Translations under genes and position numbers: made by a program | Shown: one piece after another, positions 34,351 through 43,631 of the stretch | Position numbering within the stretch: the first letter of the stretch is position 1 | Layout of the letters: every line of letters starts with the position of its first letter | Assembly (NCBI GenBank): GCA_016841045.1 | Contig: JAENZX010000014.1 | Location: 1-64,000, forward strand | DNA: 64,000 nucleotides | Origin: Thermincola carboxydiphila | GTDB taxonomy: Bacteria > Bacillota > Thermincolia > Thermincolales > UBA2595 | Direction of reading: 5' to 3' | The notes under the pieces: generated by a model | Told to the model about the DNA's origin: nothing | What the model saw: the letters and a program-made list of their open reading frames with translations, nothing else | Database searches by the model: none

Positions 34351-35811
34351 ATGAACTCACAATCTGCCAACAAATCCGCAGCACTTCACGAACATCTCTC
34401 AAAGAAAAGAAGATCACAAATTCTTGCAGTGATAGCAATCGGTACTTTTATGGCCCCTCTTGACTCCAGTGTTGTAAACATTGCACTACCAAGCATAACA
34501 AAATCGCTTAACACCACATTTGGTGTGGTAGAATGGGTAGTAATGTCATACTTGTTGATTATAAGCAGTCTTCTGCTCACTTTTGGGCGGATGGGTGACA
34601 TGTATGGACACAAGAGGATCTATATCACGGGGTTTGGGATATTTACTGTTGGTTCGGTGCTTTGTGGTCTGGCTCCTAATATTGCTGCTCTTATAGCTTT
34701 CAGGGTAACTCAGGCAGTAGGAGCAGGAATGATGATGTCCATGGGGCCTGCCATCGTTACTAATATTACACCACCACAGGAACGGGGGAGAGCTCTTGGG
34801 GTTACTGCTGTCGCAGTCTCTGTTGCCCTTGCCACCGGGCCCATACTGGGAGGGTTTTTGACTGCCAGATTTGGATGGCCCAGTATTTTTTTCATTAACA
34901 TACCCGTAGGAATTCTGGCTATTTTCCTGTCTCAAAGGGTTATCCCGGAGACGAAAGGACACGAAACTCAACCCTTCGACATCAGGGGAGCAGTTCTGTT
35001 TTTTATTGCTCTGATAGGTATCCTGCTTCCTCTCAGCTACACAGAAAAATTGGGCTGGGGTAATCCCTATCTTATGGCAGGGCTTTTTGCCGGACTGGCA
35101 TTACTTATACTGTTTGTATTAGTGGAAAACAGGATTAAGTACCCTATGGTTGATATGTCCCTGTTTAAAAACAAATTGTTTTCAATGGCTAATTTATCCG
35201 CGCTTTTCAATTATATAGCTCTTTTCTCAACAGTAATTATCATGCCTTTTTACCTTCAGCAGTTAAGAGGACTTCCGCCGGATCAGGCCGGTCTGCTCAT
35301 GATTCCGATGCCTCTGGCGACTATGATTGTAGCGCCCATAAGTGGGGCAATTTCTGATCGGATCGATTCCCGCTATCTCAGCTCCTTTGGTATGGCTGTT
35401 GTTAGTTTGGCAATGTGGATGTTGAGTAATTTAAAGGTCGACTCACCCCAAATAAATATTATCCTTGCATTGTTGCTTTTAGGCTTGGGGTCGGGTTTGT
35501 TTCAAACACCAAATAACAGTGCAATAATGGGCGCTGTACCACCCAACAGAAGGGGAATAGCTTCCGGGCTGTTGGCAAGTATGAGGAATGTCGGTATGGT
35601 ACTTGGTGTAGCCATATCCGGGGCAGTGTTCAGCAGTAGGTTGGCCAGTCTTACCAAGGGGTTAGCGGTTAAGGGGCTTACAGGTACCGAGCTGAAGGTT
35701 CAGGCCTTCACCGGAGCAATGGACCTGGTGTTTACGGTATCTGCTGCTATCGCGGCTGTTGCTATATTTACATCTCTGATTCGGGGACCAGTTACAAAGC
35801 CTAAGGTCTAA
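34351..35811 (+). CDS. MFS efflux transporter (DHA2/EmrB type)
   Basis: 486 residues with about 14 membrane helices. LDSSVVNIALPSI is the DHA2 motif D1, GRMGDMYGHKRI is motif A and LGVTAVAVSVALATGPILGG is motif C of antiporters. It should export lipophilic compounds in exchange for protons. ATG start after AGGAGG, 30 bases from marR. Substrate unknown. Confidence 0.9.
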   Translation: MNSQSANKSAALHEHLSKKRRSQILAVIAIGTFMAPLDSSVVNIALPSITKSLNTTFGVVEWVVMSYLLIISSLLLTFGRMGDMYGHKRIYITGFGIFTVGSVLCGLAPNIAALIAFRVTQAVGAGMMMSMGPAIVTNITPPQERGRALGVTAVAVSVALATGPILGGFLTARFGWPSIFFINIPVGILAIFLSQRVIPETKGHETQPFDIRGAVLFFIALIGILLPLSYTEKLGWGNPYLMAGLFAGLALLILFVLVENRIKYPMVDMSLFKNKLFSMANLSALFNYIALFSTVIIMPFYLQQLRGLPPDQAGLLMIPMPLATMIVAPISGAISDRIDSRYLSSFGMAVVSLAMWMLSNLKVDSPQINIILALLLLGLGSGLFQTPNNSAIMGAVPPNRRGIASGLLASMRNVGMVLGVAISGAVFSSRLASLTKGLAVKGLTGTELKVQAFTGAMDLVFTVSAAIAAVAIFTSLIRGPVTKPKV

Positions 35812-35831
35812 CGTACACCAAAGCATCCCAT

Positions 35832-36037
35832 AAGTGAAGTTAAGGGGCAACATACCTGAAACTTAGCACAAAAATAGGAAATGGCAGATATTTTCCGGAA
35901 GGACGAGTTCTGACATCCGCTTGTCGGCGACCCGCGTATGCGGGAGCCGGTAACAAGCTGAGTTGTTGCCGTCCTGAAGGAATTTATCTGCCATTTCCCT
36001 ACTTCGTGGTCAAATTTAGGGCTGCCCCTTTTCACTT
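35832..36037. other. Giant imperfect hairpin (about 206 bp), possible structured RNA or fold-back element
   Basis: From outside inward: AAGTGAA(GTT)AAGGGGCA pairs with TGCCCCTTTTCACTT; GGAAATGGCAGATA (35878-35891) with TATCTGCCATTTCC (35985-35998); GGACG with CGTCC; GCTTGT-CGGC with GCCG-(GTA)-ACAAGC; CCCGC-GTAT-GCGGG forms the tip at 35931-35944. All pairs share one centre near 35936. It fills the space between convergent genes and ends at the stop codon of the methyltransferase. Too large and too interrupted for a simple terminator; no second copy was seen in the window. Confidence 0.7.
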
Positions 36038-36747
36038 TATCTTTTATGGGCAAGTATTTCTACTCTATAGGTAGTCATAAACATGGAGCTGTACAGGTAT
36101 AATCTTCGCAAGGTTGGTGTAAGAGAGTCAATGTAAGAGAATATCTCGTCCCGTTTTTCCTGAGGAGTTTCCATACAGTCAAACCATTGAGGCAGTTCAT
36201 ATTCCTCCCTGTAAAGTTCAGTATGTTCAAGTTCCAGAGGCAATTCCTTAAGAAGCTGTTCCCATTGGCGCAGCGAGTAGGAACACTTATGGGAAGGGTC
36301 CCTTAATAGTTCAATATGGTTGATCACTGTCTCAGTCAGATTTCCGTCTACTACTGAGCAGTCCAGAATATACATTTTGCCGCCTGGCTTTAAAACCCTG
36401 GTCATTTCTGATAACGCGGTTCTTATATCTGTGAAATGATGTGGGGCAAACCTTGTGGTCACTACGTCAAAAGATTCATCAGGGAAATCCATCTTGTGGA
36501 CATCCATAAGAATAAATTCAATATCAGTTATTCCCCTGCTTTGAGCCAATTCCCGGGCCTCTTTAAGCATTTCCGGGTTAGTATCAATGGCAGTAACTCT
36601 TTCAGCATGTTCCGCTAATTTTACAGCAGTATGTCCACCATCTGTGGCAACGTCCAACGCTGTATTTACATCATTTCCAAGCATATCAATCATTCTCTGC
36701 AGCTCAACAGGATTATCATGAGTTGAGCTTTCCTTGTGCTTGTCCAT
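36037..36747 (-). CDS. Class I SAM-dependent methyltransferase (UbiE-like)
   Basis: 236 residues. Motif I reads LDVATDGGHTAVKLAE, slightly different from the usual DxGCGTG, followed by VTAIDTNPEM, FILMDVHKMDFPDESFDVVTTRFAPHHF and VLKPGGKMYILD. Small-molecule substrate unknown. ATG start after GGGGGTAGG. Single gene, ending at the giant hairpin. Confidence 0.85.
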   Translation of the reverse strand: MDKHKESSTHDNPVELQRMIDMLGNDVNTALDVATDGGHTAVKLAEHAERVTAIDTNPEMLKEARELAQSRGITDIEFILMDVHKMDFPDESFDVVTTRFAPHHFTDIRTALSEMTRVLKPGGKMYILDCSVVDGNLTETVINHIELLRDPSHKCSYSLRQWEQLLKELPLELEHTELYREEYELPQWFDCMETPQEKRDEIFSYIDSLTPTLRRLYLYSSMFMTTYRVEILAHKR

Positions 36748-36810
36748 TTCCTACCCCCTAAAAAACTATTACTGCTATTGTAACACAAACTAACTTACAA
36801 CTGGAAATAA

Positions 36811-36843
36811 AAGTGCCCCATATTTTATGAAAATGGGGCACTT
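36811..36843 (-). terminator. Terminator of the tandem P-loop gene
   Basis: Stem AAGTGCCCCAT / ATGGGGCACTT, 11-base loop; on the minus strand it is followed by TTATTT. It lies 10 bases after the stop of the gene at 36853. Confidence 0.75.
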
Positions 36844-36852
36844 AACCATTGT

Positions 36853-37980
36853 CTAGCTATTTTTCACCATTTTCGCATATTTGAGGACTCTCGCCAGAAT
36901 TTCCTCCTTTTTTGCGTTAATTGCGGCAAAGTCCATAGCTGGCACATAATATGTCTCTAATATGTCATGTTCCGCTTTGGCTCTGCTGATGCGACTGGCA
37001 GCCCTGTTGAGAGTGGCATCAAAACGTTCTTGGCATTCCTTGATTTCATCGGCAAATGGAGTAAGTAATTGTTTATCCAAATACGTAGTAAGATTGAATT
37101 CTTTTAAGGTCTTGAGCCCCTCTAGACACTGGGGATTGAAGTTTACTGGGGCTGAAATGTTAACAACTGCGGCTGAAATTTCGGGAATTACCACTCCATC
37201 AATGCTCTCGGGGGATAATGGGCGGTGGTATACTTCTGTATACAGGCCATACAACTGTGCCTTTTTGGCTATATTCTCCAAAAGTGTTGCTTTACCTGTG
37301 CCTGGTTCTCCTTTGACAGTATAAAGTGTTGTGACATCTTGCAGGATGGAATCAAGGTGTGTTTGTGGTCCGTTTGGTGTTATCGCCGTGGCAAATAAGT
37401 GGCGCGATTTAGGTGTCTCCGAGAAATTTGGGGTTAATGCACCAAACAGTTCTTGCGAGATGGTTGCGGTATCTTTGTTCACTTGACCGAAGTTCATGGC
37501 AGGGGTGATATAACTTTTCCATTCATTAATAATTAGCCCGGCTTCCTTCAGACTAAAATATGCCATGGCAAACAGTTTACCAACTTTACGATTGGTGGCT
37601 AAAATCGCCTCCTTGTTTTTTACCATCAGGTCCTCATTCCAAAATTCTCCGAGGTTGACGACTTCGTCCACTGCTCCCGGGTTTTTGGGGTCCACGATGT
37701 GGGGGGCAGTTCCGTCAAGAAGTACTACCCCTATTGATGGGATGCAGACCCCGTCCAGTGATCCATTATCAGATGAGCAGCAGTGATATTCTACATCATA
37801 ACCTTTTGCCAGCATTGTTTCGCCAATGGAACGCATAAGCGTTGATTTGCCTACCCCTGGTCCCCCTTTGATGCAGAAAATACGGGTTGCGTCAGGAGCA
37901 ATGATATTGTCATAGTAAGAGAAAAATCCTTGTGATGTATTCCCGCCCGGGAAAAATTTTCTCAGTTTGCCTTGTGTCAA
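36853..37980 (-). CDS. Tandem-duplicated P-loop ATPase of unknown role (PRK06851-like)
   Basis: 375 residues in two similar halves. Half one has Walker A GGPGVGKST (39-47), then SLDGVCIPSIGVVLLDGTAPHIVDP and YITPAMNF. Half two has GEPGTGKAT (224-232), SIDGVVIPEISAAVVNISAPVNFNP and YYVPAMDF. In the second loop Ala replaces the Ser/Thr that binds magnesium, so it may not hydrolyse ATP. Adjacent cysteines (HCC) in half one are absent from half two. TTG start after GGAGGG. A conserved Firmicute protein, as I recall, without a known function. Confidence 0.75.
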   Translation of the reverse strand: MTQGKLRKFFPGGNTSQGFFSYYDNIIAPDATRIFCIKGGPGVGKSTLMRSIGETMLAKGYDVEYHCCSSDNGSLDGVCIPSIGVVLLDGTAPHIVDPKNPGAVDEVVNLGEFWNEDLMVKNKEAILATNRKVGKLFAMAYFSLKEAGLIINEWKSYITPAMNFGQVNKDTATISQELFGALTPNFSETPKSRHLFATAITPNGPQTHLDSILQDVTTLYTVKGEPGTGKATLLENIAKKAQLYGLYTEVYHRPLSPESIDGVVIPEISAAVVNISAPVNFNPQCLEGLKTLKEFNLTTYLDKQLLTPFADEIKECQERFDATLNRAASRISRAKAEHDILETYYVPAMDFAAINAKKEEILARVLKYAKMVKNS

Positions 37981-38001
37981 GTTTGTCGCCCTCCTTACTA
38001 T

Positions 38002-38110
38002 TTAACATCGGGGAAGCCCCGTGTTAATCAAACAAAAAGACCTCGTGAGTATATATTCCAACGGGTTGACCATGTTGAATCTGGTTACGAGGTACCGCCT
38101 CCTGGCGGTA
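38002..38110 (-). promoter_or_regulatory. Structured leader region of the P-loop gene (candidate attenuator)
   Basis: Three hairpins precede the leftward gene: TACCGCC-AGGA-GGCGGTA (38093-38110), ACCTCGT...ACGAGGT enclosing 40 bases and followed on the minus strand by CTTTTTGTTT (38030-38093), and TTAACACGGGG-CTT-CCCCGATGTTAA (38002-38026, one bulge) next to the ribosome site. The middle one followed by a T-run looks like a leader terminator. No known riboswitch class was matched. Confidence 0.4.
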
Positions 38111-38314
38111 TATAATTGGCAAGCTTTAAGAGCGGCGGGAAACGTCAAGATGGTATATCATATGAAGTTTAATTAGATATTGATACAAGAGTTATAAAGA
38201 TTGAACTATTAATAAAAATATACAAATATCTTTGTTAAATCAGCAAAAACCACGGCAGTCTAAGAAAAACATTTTTCTTTCGACAAATTTCGCGGGATTT
38301 CGACAAGCAAAATT

Positions 38315-38323
38315 TGGTATAAT
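38315..38323 (+). promoter_or_regulatory. Extended -10 promoter of the polysaccharide operon
   Basis: TGGTATAAT, a perfect extended -10 element, with a second TATAAT at 38333-38338. No good -35 box is visible. It lies upstream of ATG 38376 and inside the longer reading frame that begins at 38232, which argues for the later start. Confidence 0.5.
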
Positions 38324-38375
38324 TGACAAGTCTATAATCTGCATAAAGTCCAATAAAAGGAGAATAGCCCATCAG

Positions 38376-40730
38376 ATGGTTAAACAAAAACAATATAATA
38401 GTCAGCTATTGAATGTAAACCTGCGGGTATTTGTTGTAATAGGGTTAACATTTCTCTTATTTTACCCGCCATTTCTTAGAGGACTGTTCTTTGCTCCTGA
38501 GTTACTGATTACACATATGTTTACGGCGGTTCTTTTTGCCATTTGCTGGTATGATAAACTGCTTCATAGAGACGTGACGTTTCTCAAAGGTTCCCTTGAT
38601 TATTCGGCCTTAGCCTTTGTTATCGTATACGTCCTTTCTTTATATGGGGCAGTAAATATGCGTGGGGCGATAGGGGAGTTACTGAAGGTTATAAATTATT
38701 TTATGGTTTATTGGATAACAGCACAGACGGTGAAGAGCGAGAGAGATATAAAGATTTTGTACAGAAGTATATTTTTTAGTGCTGTGGGAGTGGCTTGTGT
38801 TGGTATTGGAGCTGCAGCGGGTTTGGTGGATTATCCGGGTGCTGTTGTAGAAGGTAAGATTTATTCTACTCTACAATATCCCAACACTACTGCAACTTTA
38901 TTGGCGCTAGGAACTTTTTTGGGATTTGGGCTGCTAAATGCTAGTCATTCAAGACTGGGGAAAGTATTGTACGCTAGTGGAAATATGTTAATGATGGCAG
39001 TTATTGTTGCTTCAGGTTCAAGAGGCAGTTGGATGCTTTATCCCTTGGTGTTAGCACTTTTTGTTATTGGGCTTCCCAGGAAAAGACGTTTTTCAACTTT
39101 CTATAGTTTAGCTATTACCTTAGGGATTGGCCTCCAGTTGGCAAGAGTTCTTCAACTGAGAAATCTGGGTGGAACTGATCATGGGGTATTCAAATATCTT
39201 GTCTTATGGGTAATTATCACTGCGGCGGCTCAATGGGTTTATGATGGTATTATCAGGTGGTTAGATGAACGGGAAGTTCGCGCAAATATCCGCAAATTAC
39301 TTGCAGCAGGGGTAATTGCTTATGCGTTAATTTTAGGTATTGTTTATATAGAACATACAACGCAGGCAGTACCGTCGGTAGTTGCCCAATTTGTGCCCTC
39401 TGGTACATTAGAAAGGGCGGGCACCATTAATAATCAAGATACGAGTATTGTTGCCAGAATCGATTTCACTATGGCTGCTCTTAAAATGGCGTCGGATTAT
39501 CCTGTTAATGGGTTAGGCGGAGAAGGATGGAATGCTCTTTATCATAGGTACATGCCTTATTTAAAGTATTCATCTGAAACGCATAACTATCCCGCAAAGG
39601 TTCTTGTAGAGACTGGGTTTATTGGTCTTTTGATTTTATTTGTTATTTGGTTCTTTTGGACTAAGGGGATATATAAATTGTGGAGAACTGAATTGGAGGA
39701 TGACAGTTGGGTCTTGATATGGGCAGCGGCTATGGCTGGCACAGTCTTACTGGTTCATAGTATGTACGACTTTGATTTATCTCTGGGGGCTATGGGAATT
39801 ATTCTGTGGACTTTATGTGGAGTTATAAGAGCTGCTGAAAATGTTTATATATCCACGAAGGAACCCACTAAATGTACCAGAAAACGTGTCATGACTGCTC
39901 TTGTGGGAGGAACCTTAGGAGCTTCTTTACTGTTTATGTCGGCTATCATTCTTTTTATGGCTGGCGAAAACGGAGCCGACGGAGCTAGGGCAATGATTAA
40001 TCGGAACTGGGTTGAGGCAGAAAAGAGGCTGCTAAAAGCAGTGCAACTTGATCCTTTTAGTGCCAGTTATTCGGCTGATTTAGCCCAGGTATATGCTATA
40101 AAATGGATGGCCAGCAACGATAGCAATCAAATGGCTTTATCGGCTAGATATGCTGAAAAGGCAGTGCGAAATGAGCCATACAATTTTGGGGTGAGGCTGC
40201 GTTTATTGATGATAGCCTTGGTAACTGGAAATGTAGAGCGGGCTGTTAAAGATGCAGAAAGCTTGGTAGCACAAAATCCGTTGGATGTACACAACTTTGA
40301 AATACTAGGGAAAATTTATATCGCTTCAGGACGTTATTATAGCGATAAAGGACAAAAGGATAAAGCGGAATTGTACTGGCGACGTGCAGGAGATATTAAG
40401 CGTCAGCTTGATATTAAGATTAGAAACGTTAATAAAATAAGAGGATGGGATGGAGATTTGCTACAGATTACCCCAGTAGTTAATCTTTATATGGGGGAGG
40501 CAGCTTACCTATTGGGTGATTTTGCTAGGGCAGATGTTTTGTTGAACGGACTTACTGTCGGCGACAAAAAGGTACCAGACCAATTAGTTGGAGAGGCACT
40601 ACTTTATCGGTATGCAACAAAAGCGAAACAAGGTGATATGGAATATGCCCAAGCGGAAATAAAAAAGTTAGCTGCAATACACCCAGGCATCGATTCCGAG
40701 TTTGATAAACTCTTATTGATAAGGAAATAA
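38376..40730 (+). CDS. O-antigen ligase/polymerase-like protein with C-terminal TPR region
   Basis: 784 residues: about 12 membrane helices with a Wzy_C-type periplasmic loop (around LGGEGWNALYHRYMPYLKYSSETHNYPAKVLVETG, His in SETHN), followed after the last helix by a TPR-like soluble part (about 540-784). Proteins of this layout join or polymerise surface polysaccharide. ATG 38376 follows AAAGGAG at a long spacing of 13; a longer frame reaches 38232 but would start before the promoter. First gene of the operon. Confidence 0.82.
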   Translation: MVKQKQYNSQLLNVNLRVFVVIGLTFLLFYPPFLRGLFFAPELLITHMFTAVLFAICWYDKLLHRDVTFLKGSLDYSALAFVIVYVLSLYGAVNMRGAIGELLKVINYFMVYWITAQTVKSERDIKILYRSIFFSAVGVACVGIGAAAGLVDYPGAVVEGKIYSTLQYPNTTATLLALGTFLGFGLLNASHSRLGKVLYASGNMLMMAVIVASGSRGSWMLYPLVLALFVIGLPRKRRFSTFYSLAITLGIGLQLARVLQLRNLGGTDHGVFKYLVLWVIITAAAQWVYDGIIRWLDEREVRANIRKLLAAGVIAYALILGIVYIEHTTQAVPSVVAQFVPSGTLERAGTINNQDTSIVARIDFTMAALKMASDYPVNGLGGEGWNALYHRYMPYLKYSSETHNYPAKVLVETGFIGLLILFVIWFFWTKGIYKLWRTELEDDSWVLIWAAAMAGTVLLVHSMYDFDLSLGAMGIILWTLCGVIRAAENVYISTKEPTKCTRKRVMTALVGGTLGASLLFMSAIILFMAGENGADGARAMINRNWVEAEKRLLKAVQLDPFSASYSADLAQVYAIKWMASNDSNQMALSARYAEKAVRNEPYNFGVRLRLLMIALVTGNVERAVKDAESLVAQNPLDVHNFEILGKIYIASGRYYSDKGQKDKAELYWRRAGDIKRQLDIKIRNVNKIRGWDGDLLQITPVVNLYMGEAAYLLGDFARADVLLNGLTVGDKKVPDQLVGEALLYRYATKAKQGDMEYAQAEIKKLAAIHPGIDSEFDKLLLIRK

Positions 40731-40772
40731 GGAAGTCAAAATTTTATATAAGTATGGGGGGCCATTAATAAG

Positions 40773-42107
40773 GTGAGTGACGGGATAGTTGGCGATGAGG
40801 ACAGACTGGACTATGAAGGCTTTGATCTAAAAGTATATATTAATATGATCCAAAAGTGGAAGTGGCTAGTAATTGGGATAACAGCGTTGGCGGTTGTCAC
40901 AAGTGTATTATTTAGCTTTTTTGTATTATCTCCTGTTTATCTTAGTAAGGCGGTAATCATGGTAAAAGAATACCAGGATCCCAAAACTATTCAAGGTGGA
41001 AACCAGAAGGACGATTTGGAATCAGTGGTTGGGTCACTTTCTCGTTTACCCCAAATGACTATTAAAACTTACGTGGGGCAATTGGAGAATGAAGCTCTGC
41101 TGAGAAGGGTAATAGATTTATTGAAGCTAGATAAGCTTATTTATAGTCCCAAAACTGTGGCAGATTTAATTGATGTTAATGCAATACCTGATACTAATCT
41201 AATTGAAGTATCGGTTAAAAACAATGATCCTCAATTAGCGGCGACGATAGCGAACACGTTAGCAGAACAATTTGTGGAGTTTGTCGGAACAGAAAATGAG
41301 AAGCAGTTGGTTAGTTCGTCAGCTTTTCTCACCAAACAATTAGCCAAAAAGGAAAATGAACTAAAAACTGCTGTAGATAAACTGAATAAACACCGCAGTC
41401 AGGAACGAAATTTAGTTTATTTGGAACAGGAAGTTGCAAACAAGAACCAAAATTTGTCAACTAATCAATTTCAATTACTTCAGGTAGAAGCAGACTACCG
41501 TCAGGCGGTAGCTGGAAAATCCACTGCTGAACAAAAATTATCTAGTATTCCGGAAAAGATTCGCTTGAAAAGAATGGACCCGGCATCAGGTCAATCAGTA
41601 GAGGTAGAAGAAATTAACCCTGCCTATTCTGAATTGTCCCAGTTGATTACTGTTAAAACTGTTGAGATAGCAGGCCTAGAAGCAAAGAAACAAGGTATTC
41701 AGGAGGCGGTGGACCGTCTTCAGACGGACTTAAAAAGTCTACAGGTTGAATTGCACCGCACCCGGCAAATTGATGATCAACTGCAGGAAGAAGTTAGTCA
41801 AATAAAGCAAACTAGGGATGTATTGGCTGATAAACTGACCCAGATACAAATAGCTAAGTCTATGGACCTTGGACGGAATAGCTTACAAATTGTAACACCG
41901 GCATTTGCTCAGGACAAACCTGTAAGCCCTAAGAAAACGCTTAATATGGCTATAGCATTTACCTTGGGGTTAATGTTTTCGGCAGTTATTGCCTTTGTCT
42001 TGGAGCTCATGAACAATACCATTAACAAATCTGAAGACATAGAACAGTATTTAGGCCTTCCTATACTAGGTATAATACCTCTGGCGAAGGCAGAAGACAT
42101 GGAATGA
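40773..42107 (+). CDS. Wzz-type polysaccharide chain-length/co-polymerase protein
   Basis: 444 residues: membrane helices at about 30-52 and 393-415 with a long extracytoplasmic coiled-coil part between. N-terminal Wzz motif and the Pro-rich stretch before the second helix (AQDKPVSPKKTLN) fit. It pairs with the BY-kinase encoded next, 14 bases downstream. GTG start. Confidence 0.9.
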   Translation: MSDGIVGDEDRLDYEGFDLKVYINMIQKWKWLVIGITALAVVTSVLFSFFVLSPVYLSKAVIMVKEYQDPKTIQGGNQKDDLESVVGSLSRLPQMTIKTYVGQLENEALLRRVIDLLKLDKLIYSPKTVADLIDVNAIPDTNLIEVSVKNNDPQLAATIANTLAEQFVEFVGTENEKQLVSSSAFLTKQLAKKENELKTAVDKLNKHRSQERNLVYLEQEVANKNQNLSTNQFQLLQVEADYRQAVAGKSTAEQKLSSIPEKIRLKRMDPASGQSVEVEEINPAYSELSQLITVKTVEIAGLEAKKQGIQEAVDRLQTDLKSLQVELHRTRQIDDQLQEEVSQIKQTRDVLADKLTQIQIAKSMDLGRNSLQIVTPAFAQDKPVSPKKTLNMAIAFTLGLMFSAVIAFVLELMNNTINKSEDIEQYLGLPILGIIPLAKAEDME

Positions 42108-42121
42108 AGGGATGAAGACTG

Positions 42122-42826
42122 TTGGGAACGAACGAAAAGCGACATTTGATAACTTCTAAAAAGCCAAAATCCCCTATCGCTGAGGCTTACAGAACCTTAA
42201 GAACTAATATACATTTTTCTGCCATGGACACTAAATATAAGACAATAATGGTTACCAGTGCTGGGCCAGGAGAAGGTAAATCTACCACCATGGCTAATCT
42301 AGGCGTAGCTATGGCACAAGCAGATGCTCGTGTTTTAATCATAGATTGTGATCTTAGAAAACCTGTTCAGCATAAAATCTTTGAAATTCCTAATCAAGCT
42401 GGTCTCACCAATGTATTAGTTGAACATGTTGCTGTTGAAGATGCCATATTGCCTACCAAAATACAAAACCTTTCTCTACTTACTAGTGGGCCAATTCCAC
42501 CGAACCCCTCGGAGTTGTTGGGCTCTGAACAGATGAAACATGTTCTCGAATGCCTAAAGGATAGATTCGACACTGTATTAGTTGATTGCCCTCCTGTAGT
42601 GGCTGTAACTGATGCAGCAGTAATTGCATCCCGGGTAGACGGGGTAATTCTTGTACTTAGATCGGGAGTAGCCAAAATTGATATGGCCAAACAAGCCAAG
42701 GATTTGATAATAAGAGCCAATGGAAAGTTTATCGGGTCAGTTCTTTATGGAGTCAACTTCTCATTGGAAGATTATCATTATTACTATTATTACGGTAAAA
42801 CTGAAAGCCGGAAAAGAAATGCTTGA
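42122..42826 (+). CDS. CpsD/CapB-type tyrosine kinase (BY-kinase)
   Basis: 234 residues. Walker A SAGPGEGKST, Walker A' LIIDCDLRKP and Walker B VLVDCPPV are all present, and the C terminus has a tyrosine cluster YHYYYYYGK, the autophosphorylation site. It drives polymerisation and export control with the Wzz protein. TTG start. Overlaps the phosphatase gene by 8 bases. Confidence 0.95.
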   Translation: MGTNEKRHLITSKKPKSPIAEAYRTLRTNIHFSAMDTKYKTIMVTSAGPGEGKSTTMANLGVAMAQADARVLIIDCDLRKPVQHKIFEIPNQAGLTNVLVEHVAVEDAILPTKIQNLSLLTSGPIPPNPSELLGSEQMKHVLECLKDRFDTVLVDCPPVVAVTDAAVIASRVDGVILVLRSGVAKIDMAKQAKDLIIRANGKFIGSVLYGVNFSLEDYHYYYYYGKTESRKRNA

Positions 42827-43631
42827 CTTTCATTCGCATATATTGCCTGGCTTAGATGACGGGGCGCCGGACATGGAAACCGCAATTGAAATGGCTAGGT
42901 TGGCTGTTGCGGACGGAATAACCATGATGATTGCTACTCCACATTATTTAGAGAAAAGTATGGAGAATCATAGATGTTTGATACTCAAATGTGTCAAAGA
43001 TTTTCAGAAAGTGCTTAATAATGAGGGGATTCCTCTTGAAATTATCCCAGGTTGCGAAGTGTATTTAAGCCCGAATACCTCGTACCTATTAAAAAAGGGC
43101 GAGTTAATGACGATAAACGATGGTGGAAAGTATTTATTGGTTGAATTCCCTATGCAAAGCATTCCTAATTACTCAGAAGAAGTTCTCTTTAATTTAAAGG
43201 TACAGGGGGTAACACCTGTAATTGCCCATCCAGAAAGATATCTGCAGTTGGGAAGGGATTATAAACTGGTGTTGAATTTAATAGAGAAGGGTTGCTTGCT
43301 ACAAATAAACAGCGGTAGCATTACAGGTTTATATGGTGAGAGGGTTAAAGAAAATGCTCGTATTTTAATCGAAAATAATTTGATACACTTAATAGGTTCT
43401 GATGCTCATTCCGCAAGAGGTAGAAGCCCTAAAATCAGGGAGGCTATTGACATAATCGAAAGAGTTAAAACGGGAAAGAAGAAAGAAATCTTACTGAATG
43501 GGATGAAGATTCACAATGGACAAGAGGTTGATCCGGAGATTCCTAGAGAAATTCAGGGGAGAAGGATAGGTGTCTGGGAAAAAATTAAAAAAATAATTAG
43601 ACTACGGAGCAATAGTTACTTTGACTCTTAA
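42819..43631 (+). CDS. CpsB-type PHP-domain tyrosine phosphatase
   Basis: 270 residues. DFHSHILPGLDDGAPD at the N terminus, ATPHY, EVYLSP, VIAHPERY and GSDAHSARGR are the metal-binding blocks of the PHP family. It should dephosphorylate the BY-kinase. ATG 42819 overlaps the kinase stop (ATGCTTGA). Together with the two previous genes it forms the standard Wzz-kinase-phosphatase control set. Confidence 0.93.
   Translation: MLDFHSHILPGLDDGAPDMETAIEMARLAVADGITMMIATPHYLEKSMENHRCLILKCVKDFQKVLNNEGIPLEIIPGCEVYLSPNTSYLLKKGELMTINDGGKYLLVEFPMQSIPNYSEEVLFNLKVQGVTPVIAHPERYLQLGRDYKLVLNLIEKGCLLQINSGSITGLYGERVKENARILIENNLIHLIGSDAHSARGRSPKIREAIDIIERVKTGKKKEILLNGMKIHNGQEVDPEIPREIQGRRIGVWEKIKKIIRLRSNSYFDS

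Noticed and set aside
35832-36037. Integron attC site or IS-end structure
   Set aside because: No GTTAGGC-like ends, integrase or transposase nearby, so the class is left open.
38002-38110. Known riboswitch classes (T-box, cobalamin, c-di-GMP, c-di-AMP, Moco)
   Set aside because: None of the conserved core strings of these classes was found; kept only as an unassigned structured leader.
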